NCBI GenBank assembly: GCA_027575805.1
Contig: JANBPU010000058.1
Location: 1-64,000, forward strand
Reading direction: 5' to 3'
Origin: Mycoemilia scoparia
Taxonomy: Eukaryota; Kickxellomycota; Kickxellomycetes; Kickxellales; Kickxellaceae
Length of the DNA stretch: 64,000 bases
The notes below the pieces were generated by a model that saw only the letters and a list, made by a program, of their open reading frames with translations, had not been told where the DNA came from and did not search any database. This document shows, piece after piece, positions 11,201 to 23,107 of the stretch (within the stretch, counting starts at the first letter, position 1; every line of letters begins with the position of its first letter). Made by a program: the position numbers and the translations under genes.

Positions 11201-14200
11201 TCTGGTAGCCAATTGAGAATAGTGCTGTCCTTGGTTTGTAGGGTGACCAGTCCCAGGGACACTATGACCCTCGCTGGGACCTCTTCCATATAAGGAAGGA
11301 GGTCTGAGGATTTTGTCAGAGAACAATCCTGATAGTGGAATGACGATTGAGGTTGATGAACCATTGCGCCCCCTCCGTGCATTATTAGTACCTCTGGTAG
11401 CTTCAACAGTACCAAGCTGTGGCTGCGACATAGCGTGGGTTGGTGATAACATGACTGACATTGGGCGTGGGGGTCTCTGGGGCATCAAGGTCATACCATC
11501 AGCGCTCAATGCTCCCCGGCTAATGGTGCTAATGCCTGCTTCTGGCCTCATCATGCGATTGTGGTCGCTGTCAGCTAATGTCATTGAAACACTTGCACGC
11601 TTGGCGTTGGTGCCATCTTCGGAAATGGTATTTGAAATTCGGATCATCATGGGCTGGATGGGAATTGTGGCGCTGCTAACACGTTGCATTGGTTGGCGAT
11701 ATAGAACATGGCCACCGTTTTGCTGCCTATCCTTTGTCTCATCACCAGCACCTGTGCCAGTAGCACTGCTACCGCTTGCTCTTCCTGTTGATAGCGGCAA
11801 AATTAATTCACTCCTCATGTTCGTGTCTATCTGCAGCATTGGGCCGGAAGAATTGGGAATCACCCTGTTGTTGCCGCTGAAAGCATCATTATCAACTGGG
11901 GATTTGAGGGCAGTTGTCAATGACCGCAAGTTTATCGACCTTTCTACCATGCTTCCAGGACCCAAACTTAGTGGACGCGGCTTTCTTTGGTTTGGTTGGT
12001 GATAATGAGGGTTAATGCCCAAATGGATGTTATTGATGCCTCTATTAATCGCTGTGGTGGATGAAATTGGGGCAATATACACCTTATTCCCAAAGCAAGT
12101 GCTGCACTTTATTTCCATCGGGATTGGCGGTTGTTCATTGAGAATGGGAACAGTGGGAAGGTTGGTCACCATGTTGTACCTCTCGCTGTAAGTATGGCGT
12201 GCCATGTCTTGAGATGCTGTGGCATTGCCATTGTCACAGCCATGCTTCATAACAGATTCACGTGACTGAGATCCATGGCTCAAATTGCTCAATCTCTTCT
12301 GTTTCAACGGTTCATCATCGGTTTGGACACACTGGTGGCATACTTGCACGACCTTGGAATTGTCAACTATGGCTATAGGCTTGTCAGCTTCAGTTGGAGT
12401 TGAAGGTCCGCTGCTGCTATTCTCTCCACCACTACTGGCAGTGGCATAGCTGTCGCTGTTGTTACCATTGCTGTTGGTGGATTGAATTGCTGTGGTGGAA
12501 ATCAGAGCTTTAGAGTCCAATACCCTAGCGGTTGACATAAACAGGTCGCTTTCTTCGCTATCCCCATCCATAACCATCGATGGTTCGAACGGAGTACCGT
12601 CTTCATTCTCCAGACCCATGAAATCACTATCATGACTTTGTTCATAATGAGCAACAATGCTGTCCAGGTTAGCTTGAGATTCCGAATAAAATGACCCATT
12701 GGCAGAATCGTATATACTCGTGGCTGTTGTCATATCGGTTGCCATTGTACTAGACCTGGCCCTGGTAGGCTCAAGTATCGAAAAGAATGACTGCGACCCT
12801 AACCGGCTTCCATCATAAAAGCTACCAATGCTGTTTACGCCTTCATACATCAGTTTGTTTGAGATGGGAATTTGCTCATTGGTGGTTTCGACATACATGT
12901 CTGAGAAGCGTGGACTAGCCATTATTCCGAAATGGTTAACAGAAGGAGATGCATTAGTTTCGGTTCCCACATCGACAAATCTGGTCTTTAATGTCGATCT
13001 AGAAGATGATGGTTCAGGAACAGCATCGATCGACATGTCCATAGTGCGGACCATTGCTTTAATTTCAGCATCAACCATCGATGGCTTTGGTGGTTCAATG
13101 GATGAAACTGCTTTTGTAATAAGGGCAGCTAAGTCATCTGACGATAGTGGGGTATCTTGCCCTGAATAAAGCAGGTTCGTGTCTGAAATCTCATTGATAT
13201 ATTCTGGCTGGGCTCCCAATCCATTCAAAACTGGAATAATCCAGCTTTCAAGGACTTCGCCGATAATGGCAGATGGGGACGTCATCGTGCCAATTTCCTT
13301 CGACTCGACCGGACTGGTGAAAATATCATCAAAGTTAAAGTCAGTTAATATAGTAGCATCCTTCAGTTCAACGGATGGTCTGTTAAAGGCTGACTCATCA
13401 AATAGGTCTTTAGTATCAACGTATATATCATTAGCCCCCGTCAGAGTGTAAGATGATGAAGCTGAAGATGAACTAAGTCCCTGTACATGCGCATCTTCCA
13501 GGTCATTTCCTGGCATAACAGAAACACCAACGTCAACTCTTTCAGAGCATATATTATCATCTCCGGTATATATACAAACATCCTGCGTCTGAGGTGTTAA
13601 ACTTGCAGAGGGCTCAGTGACAACAAGTCTACTGCACAGCTGCTTGACCTCTTCAGTATCAGTCAAGATCATCTGGTCTGATGTCAAAACAGGACTCGGC
13701 TGAACTGAAACACCAAAGTCTGCAAATACAGGCATATCAGTTATGACTCCAGAATTGACCATCGTCGGCTGAATAACAGCCTCAGTAGTTACATTTATAT
13801 CGCTACTATCAGGAATAGCCCAGACTCCAAAATCAGATGTTTCTAAAACGTTAGTTCCAATAGAAGTATTTTTGAATTCGAGTCTGTCTGTTTGGGCCTG
13901 ACTTTCGATATATTCAGCAACATTAGTACTGATAGCGGAATCCTTGGAAACAACGAGTTGCTTTATAATAGTATTAGCTGTCTCGTCAGCAGGAGCAATA
14001 GAAACTGGGTCTGTCATTACGCAAACCTCGATTGCGTTGTTAGCTTCAAATGATTTATATGAATCGGCACTGGATGCATGAGGACCATGATCCTCAACCA
14101 ATTGAGTAGCGTGGTTTCCACAATTAGCACATTTTAATACCTTGTAATCTGGAATTGAATGACTTGCAAGCACTCCACCAAATTCAGCATCCAAACTGTT

Positions 14201-17200
14201 AGATATGGCTGATGAGTATGATGATGGAGTAGATGGTGGTGGTGGGAATGGCTCGGAATCCTGCATGGAAGCGTCTTGATGTTGTTGAACAGCATTAAAC
14301 TTTGCAGAAGATCTGCTTCTTGACCGACTGAACGTTCCACCTTGGCTTCTCTTACGAATCTTAGTTTGATCAGTGCTGCTAGTACGTCTACGACTATTAG
14401 GGCTACCATTAAATCCAGTTGATATTCTCATATTAAATGCTGACTCGATTCCGCCAAATGGATTCACGGTTGAAGGAGACACCTCACTGGCATTCATACC
14501 CATTAACTCGGACTCGAGCGAAGCAAAAGATGGTTTTGTTCTTGGTGAATCAACTTGACCTTGCCCTGGTAAGAGCTCATCCGTGGTGGAACCTTTCCTC
14601 GATGATGACGACGATGACGATCTTTGGGGCATAAATACTGATGGAGAACCAATTTCATTAGACAAGACAGATGAGCCCTGTTTATGACTAATACTGCTCC
14701 TTGTCTTTCTAATAGAATGATTTACACTACCAGCAGGACTATGAGGAACAGTAGGACTGCTATTAATGCTAGAAAGAATATCCATTATGTTTTCTGATGC
14801 ATTGCTCTTTCGGTTACGACGTGCTCGTGGAGTCAAGTATTTGTTCTTGAGGTGGCGTAATTTCCGATTATGTCTCTGGATAGTTAATGCATCTTGGTCT
14901 TCAATACTTGCTGCAGACATTTCAGGTGTAACATTGAGACCAATGTCCATATTGCCTAGCACATCATCATCCCCCTCAGGTTCGGTATCCCATTCAATAT
15001 CATTATCATGAATATTATCGTTGTGAACATTTCTAGCCTCATGATTGCTGGGCGATTCGGGTATCTTTGGTGGCATCGACAACCGCTTCTTCATATTTGA
15101 TGTAGGTGTATTAGATACACTATCAAAGGTGCTGCCACTGTTGCTGCTAGTAGAACCGGGTGAAGTAAAGTGACTAAAGCTCACAGTTCTCAGCCTTGAC
15201 GAAGGAGAGGGAGCAGTGCCATCATTGCTACAATCAGCAGCAAGGTCAGATACATTTGCTGAAGATATAAGTGAAGATCTAGGACCAACAGTCGGCGACC
15301 CACTGTTACTTCTATTAATTCTACGCATCAGTATATGTCTGGCAACAGTTACTGAAGGCGGTGTGCTGTTATTAGTATTTGAAGCGGAGCTAGAATTCCT
15401 TGAACGAGATAGCCCAGCTAGTGGCGAGCCATCAGCCAACCCAAAACTGTTTCGTCTCTGCTGAAGCCTTTCAATCTGCTCTTGAGCTGAAGCTAACATC
15501 ATTTGTAATTCCCGTTTCTCTCCACGCTCTTTGAACATCAGCTTATTGGACTTTTCAAGCTTGCGCTTCATAGTAGCGGTTGAGTATTCGAGACCACGAA
15601 TTTGTTGCTCTAGCTCAGATATTTTGAGACCATTGGCTGCAACCGAATCAGAAGAATGTTGCCTTGAAAAGCCTCTGGCAGTTCTATTTAGTGGAGAACC
15701 ATCCAATTGAGGAGATCCAGATTCGTCGTCATGATCCTTATTGGAAAATCCATCAAATTCAGCACCACTTGATGATACTAATTCATCAACAATATCATCG
15801 GCCTTGAATCCCATTCTTTGCAATTTTCCACTGATCCGAGTGCGTAGCAACTGAAACTTCTCGTTAGCCTCATTCCGTTCCTGTTGGGCTAAAGCAAGTC
15901 CTTTCTTTAATTGATTATTCTCTCGTTCATGCTTAGCCTTGATTTTATCCAACTCATCCTGGAACTCGACTTCACGACTTTGGAATTGGTCAACTTGATT
16001 CCTAAGCTCCTCAACTTGCTTGTTCAGTCGGACCACATCATTATTAGACTTCATCAAATCAACCTTCTTGTCTTCTAGTTGTCGCTCCAAGTCCTGTTTC
16101 TCTCCCTGCAGCTGATAAATATCATCGCCAAGTTTATCAGTATGTTCTTTATTCCGCTTCAGCTTACGAATCTCAATTTCCATACGCTTCATCGATTCAT
16201 GCGACTGTTTCTGGACTTGCTCGGTCTCTTGCTCACGCTCGAATAATCGAATTTGGGCTTGACGTGCCTGGGCTATCAGTTTTTGGCCAATGGTTGTGGC
16301 CCACAGAAGCTGCTTCATTGTAGTAGATAATAAGACCAAAGTCGAATCTCCGCTTTTCTGATATTCACCGTCATCGTCTTGGTTTATTATAGCACCTATG
16401 GGGTCATCAGGACCGAAAATGGATTTTGCAATCCTTTGGTAGCGTGGCGTAGCTACAGCCGCACTGATATTTGTTATGAAATTGTTCTTTGACTGATCAT
16501 CGTTAGCATCGGGCCCACTAGAAAATATATCCTCGTCACCAGCAGCAGGCTTAGTTGACTCCTTTTTATCGCCGTTATCATCATTTGCTGTTATTGTTGA
16601 CGATACCCTTCGACCAACATCATTCTGACCAGGTGTCGCAAAATCGGTTTTACGTCTGGTATTGAGTATACCACCCATTGCACGACTGGCATGATTGGGA
16701 CGTAAAACAGATGAAAAATCTTCATTATTACTAAACAAGTGAGTACGTCTTCTACTTGGAGTTTGCTGCACTGATACCGCTGCTGCTATGGACGCTAAAT
16801 GTGGTGGCTTTGTTCTAGTCATTGATGGAGTTGATGCAACACCACTATCAAAACCATTTCCACCACTAACATTTGTCATAGAAGTGGCTGCTGTTGTTGT
16901 TGCTGTTGTTGATACTGTAGTGGTGGTGGTAGTGGTACTGGAACTATAGTCTTTAAAATACAAGACATTATCTTCGTAATTCTTTTTGAAGCCATCGAAA
17001 TGCTTCATGACTTCTACTAACTGAATACGAAGTTGTTCAGTACTACCATTATTATCTTCATCCCCCGTAATACTGGTGTCGGCATTATATGTATCAGTGG
17101 AATCTTTTGAAAAAGAGTTTTTGGCCTGCTGCTGTTGACTTGTTGATGGTAATGATTCCACACTGCTATTATCATTACTATCCCCATTGTGTAAACGACT

Positions 17201-18925
17201 TGCGCTATTACTTGGACTAATATTTTCAATAGACCGATTTGTTACTATGGTTCTGAGTTTCCGTATCTCTTGATCTTTTTCATGGAGTTGGGCTTGTAAA
17301 GTAGATATATCATTTAAAAGTACTTGTTGGACACTATCCCGTAGTGTATCATTAATTTCATCATCATCTGCGGCATTGGTGGTGGCAGCATTCCTGTTGT
17401 ATCCCATGATTTCGGATAAACTTTCCTGGAACTCGTTAACCAGTGGGCTACTGTATTTTGCTGCCTTCTTGGATCTGTGTGATTTTGACTTGGATTGACT
17501 GTGGCTTTTGTTTCGTTGAGATGATGATGATGATGACGATGCTGGTGTTTTTGTAGTTGATGATGAGGATGATGATTTTATGTTGGATTTTGAAGATGGA
17601 ATGTTTTCGTTGGTTTTGTGAGGATTTTCGTTATTGTTGTTGATGGTCGAATTGAATAGTGAAGACTTTTCTGTGCTTAATGTAATAATGCCTAGACTTG
17701 AAACTATAGATGTTGTTGTTGGAGGTGGAGGAAGCTTGATATTCGATTGTGATTGTGCTGTAGTATTATTGGCTGTGCTCTCGGTCAGCTGACTATTTGG
17801 AATTGGTGATGATGGTGAAAGAGGGAGTTGTTGACCAGCAGCTTTAGTATCATCCTTAACACCGTTATCCTCGCTTTCGTTAGTTGCCTCGACCACATCC
17901 TCCATTTCAGGATCAGCTTCTGTAGTTGGATCAACAATAGCTGCTGGCGAAACTTTTGGGCTTGGGAATATGTCAGAATCATCTTGTGGTCCCAGTATCG
18001 GTGTACTATTAAGGCTAGAATTGCTGTAATTCTCTTTATTTTCGTCATTAAGATCACCGACGACCCTGGGTGATGATGATCGCATATTACTCTGGGGCAA
18101 AGAAATATTGGCCATATTGGCTAAAGATTGTTGTAATAGTGATTTAGAAGATCCTTGCAAAGAATTCGAGATAACACGGCGCCTATTTCCAGAAAAAGCA
18201 CTTCCGGTTCCACTACCACTGCTGCCTGTATTATTGACAAAAGTGGAACCACCACCAGACAAGCTGTTTGAAAGCAATGGTGAATTACTATTGCTACTAC
18301 TCCCACAACTTGGATTAAATCCACTGCCTCCGAATGGAATCGGCGAAGCGCGTAATGGAGTGACATTGCCGCTCACGCTTCTGCCGCTACGCGTTATTGA
18401 CGTATTTCTCCTGGTCGAAGAGCTGTTGGCCATGTTACTGCTTCCACCTCTACCGCCCCCGCGTGTAACTGATGACGATCTTCTACCAACACTGCTGCTA
18501 CTGCTACTATATCCACTATTGGCAGCAGCAGCAGCAGCAGCAGGAGCACCACTATCGCCACGAGTTCTTATCATTGCACCACCCTCGACAGACTTTGGTC
18601 GTGGCGGAAACCTCGACCTGTATGGAGTATGGTTGGCTGCTTCTTCTGCTTTACGAGCGTATTTGAGCTGGCAGGCTTCACATCGCTGGATATGACTTGA
18701 AATAAATTCTGGCTTGCTGGTATGAAGGCAAGGCTGCTGGCTTGTTGGTGTTAGGTGTGGTGAATTTGAGCGACTTGAAGGACCAGGCGTTGTTGCTGTT
18801 GCTGTCGTTGCCCATGTGGGTGTTGATGCTGCTGAGGCTCCTGCTGTTGCTGGGGCCAATGGCGTTGATGGTGTTGATGTGGACTGCAGCCCAAGCCCTG
18901 GCGGATATCTCTTGGTTGGACTCAT
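8210..18925 (-). CDS. NUM1: Num1/Mcp5-type cortical anchor protein with PH domain, 3571 residues
   Basis: Likely a membrane-cortex anchor for dynein and organelles, as known for yeast Num1 and fission yeast Mcp5. The key evidence is a PH domain at about residues 2775-2922 of the Mcp5/Num1 type: an ARTMVGSLMWKYT lead, RRHLRYFWIHPYAKILNWN, and a final HENWVAALMYLQSR. Strong coiled coils lie near 875-1045 and 1095-1158, as in family members. The rest is long Ser/Thr/Asn/Gly-rich disorder. Acidic repeats containing DFGV(S/W) and D(A/I)xxxT-like units lie around 1600-1800. The family is usually far shorter; Num1 is about 2700 residues. A possible Cys/His cluster lies at C66, H68, H78, C82, C85, with CxxC pairs near 1598, 2196 and 2273. 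It reads as one uninterrupted exon. 5' non-coding exons may lie upstream. Confidence 0.85.
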   Translation of the reverse strand: MSPTKRYPPGLGLQSTSTPSTPLAPATAGASAASTPTWATTATATTPGPSSRSNSPHLTPTSQQPCLHTSKPEFISSHIQRCEACQLKYARKAEEAANHTPYRSRFPPRPKSVEGGAMIRTRGDSGAPAAAAAAANSGYSSSSSSVGRRSSSVTRGGGRGGSSNMANSSSTRRNTSITRSGRSVSGNVTPLRASPIPFGGSGFNPSCGSSSNSNSPLLSNSLSGGGSTFVNNTGSSGSGTGSAFSGNRRRVISNSLQGSSKSLLQQSLANMANISLPQSNMRSSSPRVVGDLNDENKENYSNSSLNSTPILGPQDDSDIFPSPKVSPAAIVDPTTEADPEMEDVVEATNESEDNGVKDDTKAAGQQLPLSPSSPIPNSQLTESTANNTTAQSQSNIKLPPPPTTTSIVSSLGIITLSTEKSSLFNSTINNNNENPHKTNENIPSSKSNIKSSSSSSTTKTPASSSSSSSQRNKSHSQSKSKSHRSKKAAKYSSPLVNEFQESLSEIMGYNRNAATTNAADDDEINDTLRDSVQQVLLNDISTLQAQLHEKDQEIRKLRTIVTNRSIENISPSNSASRLHNGDSNDNSSVESLPSTSQQQQAKNSFSKDSTDTYNADTSITGDEDNNGSTEQLRIQLVEVMKHFDGFKKNYEDNVLYFKDYSSSTTTTTTTVSTTATTTAATSMTNVSGGNGFDSGVASTPSMTRTKPPHLASIAAAVSVQQTPSRRRTHLFSNNEDFSSVLRPNHASRAMGGILNTRRKTDFATPGQNDVGRRVSSTITANDDNGDKKESTKPAAGDEDIFSSGPDANDDQSKNNFITNISAAVATPRYQRIAKSIFGPDDPIGAIINQDDDGEYQKSGDSTLVLLSTTMKQLLWATTIGQKLIAQARQAQIRLFEREQETEQVQKQSHESMKRMEIEIRKLKRNKEHTDKLGDDIYQLQGEKQDLERQLEDKKVDLMKSNNDVVRLNKQVEELRNQVDQFQSREVEFQDELDKIKAKHERENNQLKKGLALAQQERNEANEKFQLLRTRISGKLQRMGFKADDIVDELVSSSGAEFDGFSNKDHDDESGSPQLDGSPLNRTARGFSRQHSSDSVAANGLKISELEQQIRGLEYSTATMKRKLEKSNKLMFKERGEKRELQMMLASAQEQIERLQQRRNSFGLADGSPLAGLSRSRNSSSASNTNNSTPPSVTVARHILMRRINRSNSGSPTVGPRSSLISSANVSDLAADCSNDGTAPSPSSRLRTVSFSHFTSPGSTSSNSGSTFDSVSNTPTSNMKKRLSMPPKIPESPSNHEARNVHNDNIHDNDIEWDTEPEGDDDVLGNMDIGLNVTPEMSAASIEDQDALTIQRHNRKLRHLKNKYLTPRARRNRKSNASENIMDILSSINSSPTVPHSPAGSVNHSIRKTRSSISHKQGSSVLSNEIGSPSVFMPQRSSSSSSSRKGSTTDELLPGQGQVDSPRTKPSFASLESELMGMNASEVSPSTVNPFGGIESAFNMRISTGFNGSPNSRRRTSSTDQTKIRKRSQGGTFSRSRSRSSAKFNAVQQHQDASMQDSEPFPPPPSTPSSYSSAISNSLDAEFGGVLASHSIPDYKVLKCANCGNHATQLVEDHGPHASSADSYKSFEANNAIEVCVMTDPVSIAPADETANTIIKQLVVSKDSAISTNVAEYIESQAQTDRLEFKNTSIGTNVLETSDFGVWAIPDSSDINVTTEAVIQPTMVNSGVITDMPVFADFGVSVQPSPVLTSDQMILTDTEEVKQLCSRLVVTEPSASLTPQTQDVCIYTGDDNICSERVDVGVSVMPGNDLEDAHVQGLSSSSASSSYTLTGANDIYVDTKDLFDESAFNRPSVELKDATILTDFNFDDIFTSPVESKEIGTMTSPSAIIGEVLESWIIPVLNGLGAQPEYINEISDTNLLYSGQDTPLSSDDLAALITKAVSSIEPPKPSMVDAEIKAMVRTMDMSIDAVPEPSSSRSTLKTRFVDVGTETNASPSVNHFGIMASPRFSDMYVETTNEQIPISNKLMYEGVNSIGSFYDGSRLGSQSFFSILEPTRARSSTMATDMTTATSIYDSANGSFYSESQANLDSIVAHYEQSHDSDFMGLENEDGTPFEPSMVMDGDSEESDLFMSTARVLDSKALISTTAIQSTNSNGNNSDSYATASSGGENSSSGPSTPTEADKPIAIVDNSKVVQVCHQCVQTDDEPLKQKRLSNLSHGSQSRESVMKHGCDNGNATASQDMARHTYSERYNMVTNLPTVPILNEQPPIPMEIKCSTCFGNKVYIAPISSTTAINRGINNIHLGINPHYHQPNQRKPRPLSLGPGSMVERSINLRSLTTALKSPVDNDAFSGNNRVIPNSSGPMLQIDTNMRSELILPLSTGRASGSSATGTGAGDETKDRQQNGGHVLYRQPMQRVSSATIPIQPMMIRISNTISEDGTNAKRASVSMTLADSDHNRMMRPEAGISTISRGALSADGMTLMPQRPPRPMSVMLSPTHAMSQPQLGTVEATRGTNNARRGRNGSSTSIVIPLSGLFSDKILRPPSLYGRGPSEGHSVPGTGHPTNQGQHYSQLATRKPPTSPPQHRLSPQFIDPFRDSPVLGYSQNTGEKVFPSSHTPATSNNAGVTAGLDIKGLSIGMASTKMPKDDKAASISPLMEKEAYANNNNITNFVSDSQDVDPEMPLATEANNIAMISNTSKIGRENKPQTDEDLGYHTGSSAVSGVSAKRYSGNSTSTSVNNNTGQQHRYSNGLKVGTSVNRQMPINNMIKMPDPMIVQAIARTMVGSLMWKYTGSSSASSRRSTAASTNTFGLSHLEGSSNCKERRHLRYFWIHPYAKILNWNQHPPNGTSGALSLTARMRSRGTRTMFIQSVRVIPDIHHRDDSDDMSPRFCIVVTQNNREVKIKANTNQDHENWVAALMYLQSRPVITSNGYAGRGVQSTGLHVDYSTISHNNGGFTTTADESSCGGGGGGGYTTNGGGTGYSTGGYVSGGVSGIDDYDTEPGDSNNANKYSTMMPSMVNTNPSNVANNSNNDRNAATGSNNSKRISSRMQLPPPVPPIPEEFTQQSNGSKTSIYMNPKKSVSSPVLLDTSKFKTFSTRSKVLQKFKYSRNRSNSQDNAATPTKKNTDTTVEFPKLPKRPTTSAGTTGGDRPTTPMNINGNYTGTGGNGSKYYGTPKRTPVATVGDLFKVGGTIIRRSLFVHHNENQSPSPNSHGSNKKVGRAGRGIQNRDRSKPKTVKVTMGFLKREDNKPPTSAVSSEYSELNTPTRVQPQDMNHKRDDADNSKVSDLRTVSHENQLQQQREQHSIVSAEYASKDKYEDSAAMADGGVVVAKDIKENEAESNEVPTSTETEVVETFEPHQPIPQPKPQQPQQPSSLPRLTESISGYLDLDYIIPKNDDIFGDYFDATQDKESAVAPGGGGGNHTANMAVTASKEDEDVAKDYIKIHDSEQWTSPPKKGRKEKSKKLILSAFGGSMGIADVSGRISRSSNNRIDFANLPTTPTTPTIPTSQQQQPQHGSMTLENSTSNITSATITSSTNIGGGATITPASRRIRMKKFGQSVSKLFSNNG

Positions 18926-19592
18926 CGGACAATAATACTAATACCAATGGCTGATATTTTATATCGGTATATAAAATACTAGATCAATAATGGGGTGGTG
19001 TAGTATGAGAGGCCCAAACACTGCTGAATGTTAATTTACTATGAATGACCTGTGATGCGATTGCGGGCGTTATATGTATATAATTGTGAGCTTGTGGGCG
19101 TGAATATACAAATTGGTTAAAATGTATACAAGTAAATATAAATGTAAAGTGGTTTTAAAAGTATGTAAACGAAATAATGATGTTGGTAAGTATGAGAAGG
19201 TGGTTTGTTTCTTTGAAGGGGAGAATGAAAGGGGCACTTTGGGTAAGTAAAGGGTGCTAGTAAAAGCGCTCTGAAAAATGCGAGATCAAAGTTAGGAAAG
19301 AACTGTTGTGTATGTAGATAGAAAGGAAGGCAGAAAGATTTACTCTTAGCAAAGAAAGAAAACTGCAAAACCAACAATTGAATGTTATCGCTTGTGTGTG
19401 TGTGTGTGTGTGTGTTTGTGGGGCAAGTATGAATTGAGGTGCAGGCGATGGAGTATTGAACACATTAGAATAAACAACGGAGGGATGCAGCATGGTGGTG
19501 GCTGTAAACTAGGCTTAACCTGCTGATGGCTGTTGCACCACCACCTCCTCCACTATCACCATTATTGGGGCTAAGCACGTTGTTGGAACCTT

Positions 19593-19775
19593 TTACTGAC
19601 TATGTTGTTTTGAAAAGCCCAGTGGCCTGCAGCTATACACCTGCTGCTGTTTTGTCGTGTTCACCAGCTTACCCAACAACAGCGGAATCGCTTTGAGGAT
19701 TCCTTTGTAACAGGAATCCAGTCTTTGAGTGAAAAGATTCCGGCCAGAGAACGACCTTTCGGCAAGAATGCCCAT
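19593..19775 (-). CDS. Possible small ORF or 5' exon, unknown
   Basis: A true ATG opens 60 codons starting MGILAERSFSGRNLFTQRLD. The composition is normal and non-repetitive. A possible GTGTAT donor after a Gln-Gln-Gln run would join in frame to the Gly-rich segment below it, but that intron would be only about 41 bases. It lies about 0.85 kb upstream of the cortical-anchor start on the same strand. It could be a separate small gene, a 5' exon or noise. Confidence 0.2.
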   Translation of the reverse strand: MGILAERSFSGRNLFTQRLDSCYKGILKAIPLLLGKLVNTTKQQQVYSCRPLGFSKQHSQ

Positions 19776-20374
19776 TTTATTGGCGGACCATGTTTACATG
19801 TTCCAGGATTTTAGACTCTGATTTTCAAAGCACACCCCCACCATCACACTCAGCATTCATAATCCAACTGCTATTGTCCTTTCATAGAAGCCCGATTCCC
19901 TTTTGATTCTTTATTTTGTTTTGTTTGAGAATATTCCACTATGACTTTGGTGATGACCAGTTTAGTTTGAATTAGTTTCTCCTGTTAGAATCTGGTTGGT
20001 CGGTCTATGGTCTTGAGTTGGCAAAAAGATTGGCTGCTGGAGATTTGTTCCAGTCTTTTTCCTGCATAGACTACGATTGTATGCCAAAACTCTAACATAG
20101 TTGCATTTACTTACATAAACCCCTAAAATGCTCATCTTTGCTAACACTTTCTTGCATCCGATTTCATGGCTAAGCGGAACAAACTCGGTGGTTGCGAAAT
20201 GTGTAAAGGTGAGTATGTGCTGAAGCGTATACACATAAGGTTTATCTGAGGGATTTCCATACACACACTCTTATGCCATTCTGATCAATGCAAATCTTGT
20301 ACAATACACATGATGCAGTAATCATAACAAAAATAACATGTACAGCATACAGAAGACCAATAAAAGCGAAGGTG

Positions 20375-20518
20375 TTGGTCAGAATCCATAAGGCCGTAGA
20401 CAAAAATGGGTCCTTGGGAGTAGTTGCATAGCAAATGGTTTGCCATTGGGTCAAAATGCGAGGACCTGCTCCTGTCTACTATATACACTCAACCCAATCC
20501 CAAGTGAAATTTGACCAT
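20375..20518. mobile_element. M2-family inverted-repeat element
   Basis: Left end TGGTCAGAATCCATAAGGCC, then ACAAAAATGGGTCC; right end AAGTGAAATTTGACCATATA. The interior GTTGCATA and TGGGTCAAAATGCGAGGACC match other M2 copies. It directly abuts the M1 copy that follows, sharing the ATATGG boundary. It lies in the 3' flank of the DBP2-like gene. Confidence 0.6.
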
Positions 20519-20647
20519 ATATGGATAGTTATTTTTAAAGGGATAGGCTTTACTAGTAGGCCAGTAGTTTTAACTTGCATACTATTGGCCAGCCTATATT
20601 ATCATTAATAATATTAATTTAGTCCTTCAAAAATAATCTTTCATATT
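20516..20647. mobile_element. M1-family inverted-repeat element
   Basis: Left end ATATGGATAGTTATTTTTAA; right end, reverse-complemented, ATATGAAAGATTATTTTTGA. The interior contains CTTTACTAGTA as in other copies. It lies about 200 bases downstream of the DBP2-like stop codon and is fused to an M2 element on its left. Confidence 0.6.
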
Positions 20648-20844
20648 TGTGTATGTGGAAATTTAAAAGCAGGAGCTACAATTGTATTTTATTTGAAAGC
20701 GAGCGCAATTTATAATAAAATGCATTAATAAAAAGTTCGTGAGTTAGAAATGTGATATTAAAACATTAGATTGATGCGAAATATACAGTATATGATTGTT
20801 TCTATGTATAGTGTGGCTTGTTGTTAAATCCAATGCTATTTAGC

Positions 20845-23107
<2,263 letters not shown>

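Larger units (their letters stand above)
18926..20844. other. Intergenic region upstream of the cortical anchor; possible 5' exons
   Basis: Contains (TG)n at about 19391-19413, an M2 element abutting an M1 element at 20375-20646, and the 3' flank of the DBP2-like gene. On the minus strand an ATG at 19775 opens a 60-codon frame. A neighbouring segment at about 19511-19585 also reads like coding sequence in another frame (SNNVLSPNNGD, poly-Gly) and is followed by a GTTAAG donor. I could not join these into the giant gene without meeting a stop, so I leave them unassigned. Confidence 0.4.

Noticed and set aside
11313..12002. 229-codon plus-strand frame opposite the cortical-anchor gene
   Set aside because: It is a shadow of the minus-strand coding sequence, which carries the PH domain, coiled coils and consistent composition.
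20242..20454. Minus-strand frame with a hydrophobic stretch, membrane-like
   Set aside because: It overlaps the M2 element, has no supported start, and could not be joined to other exons.
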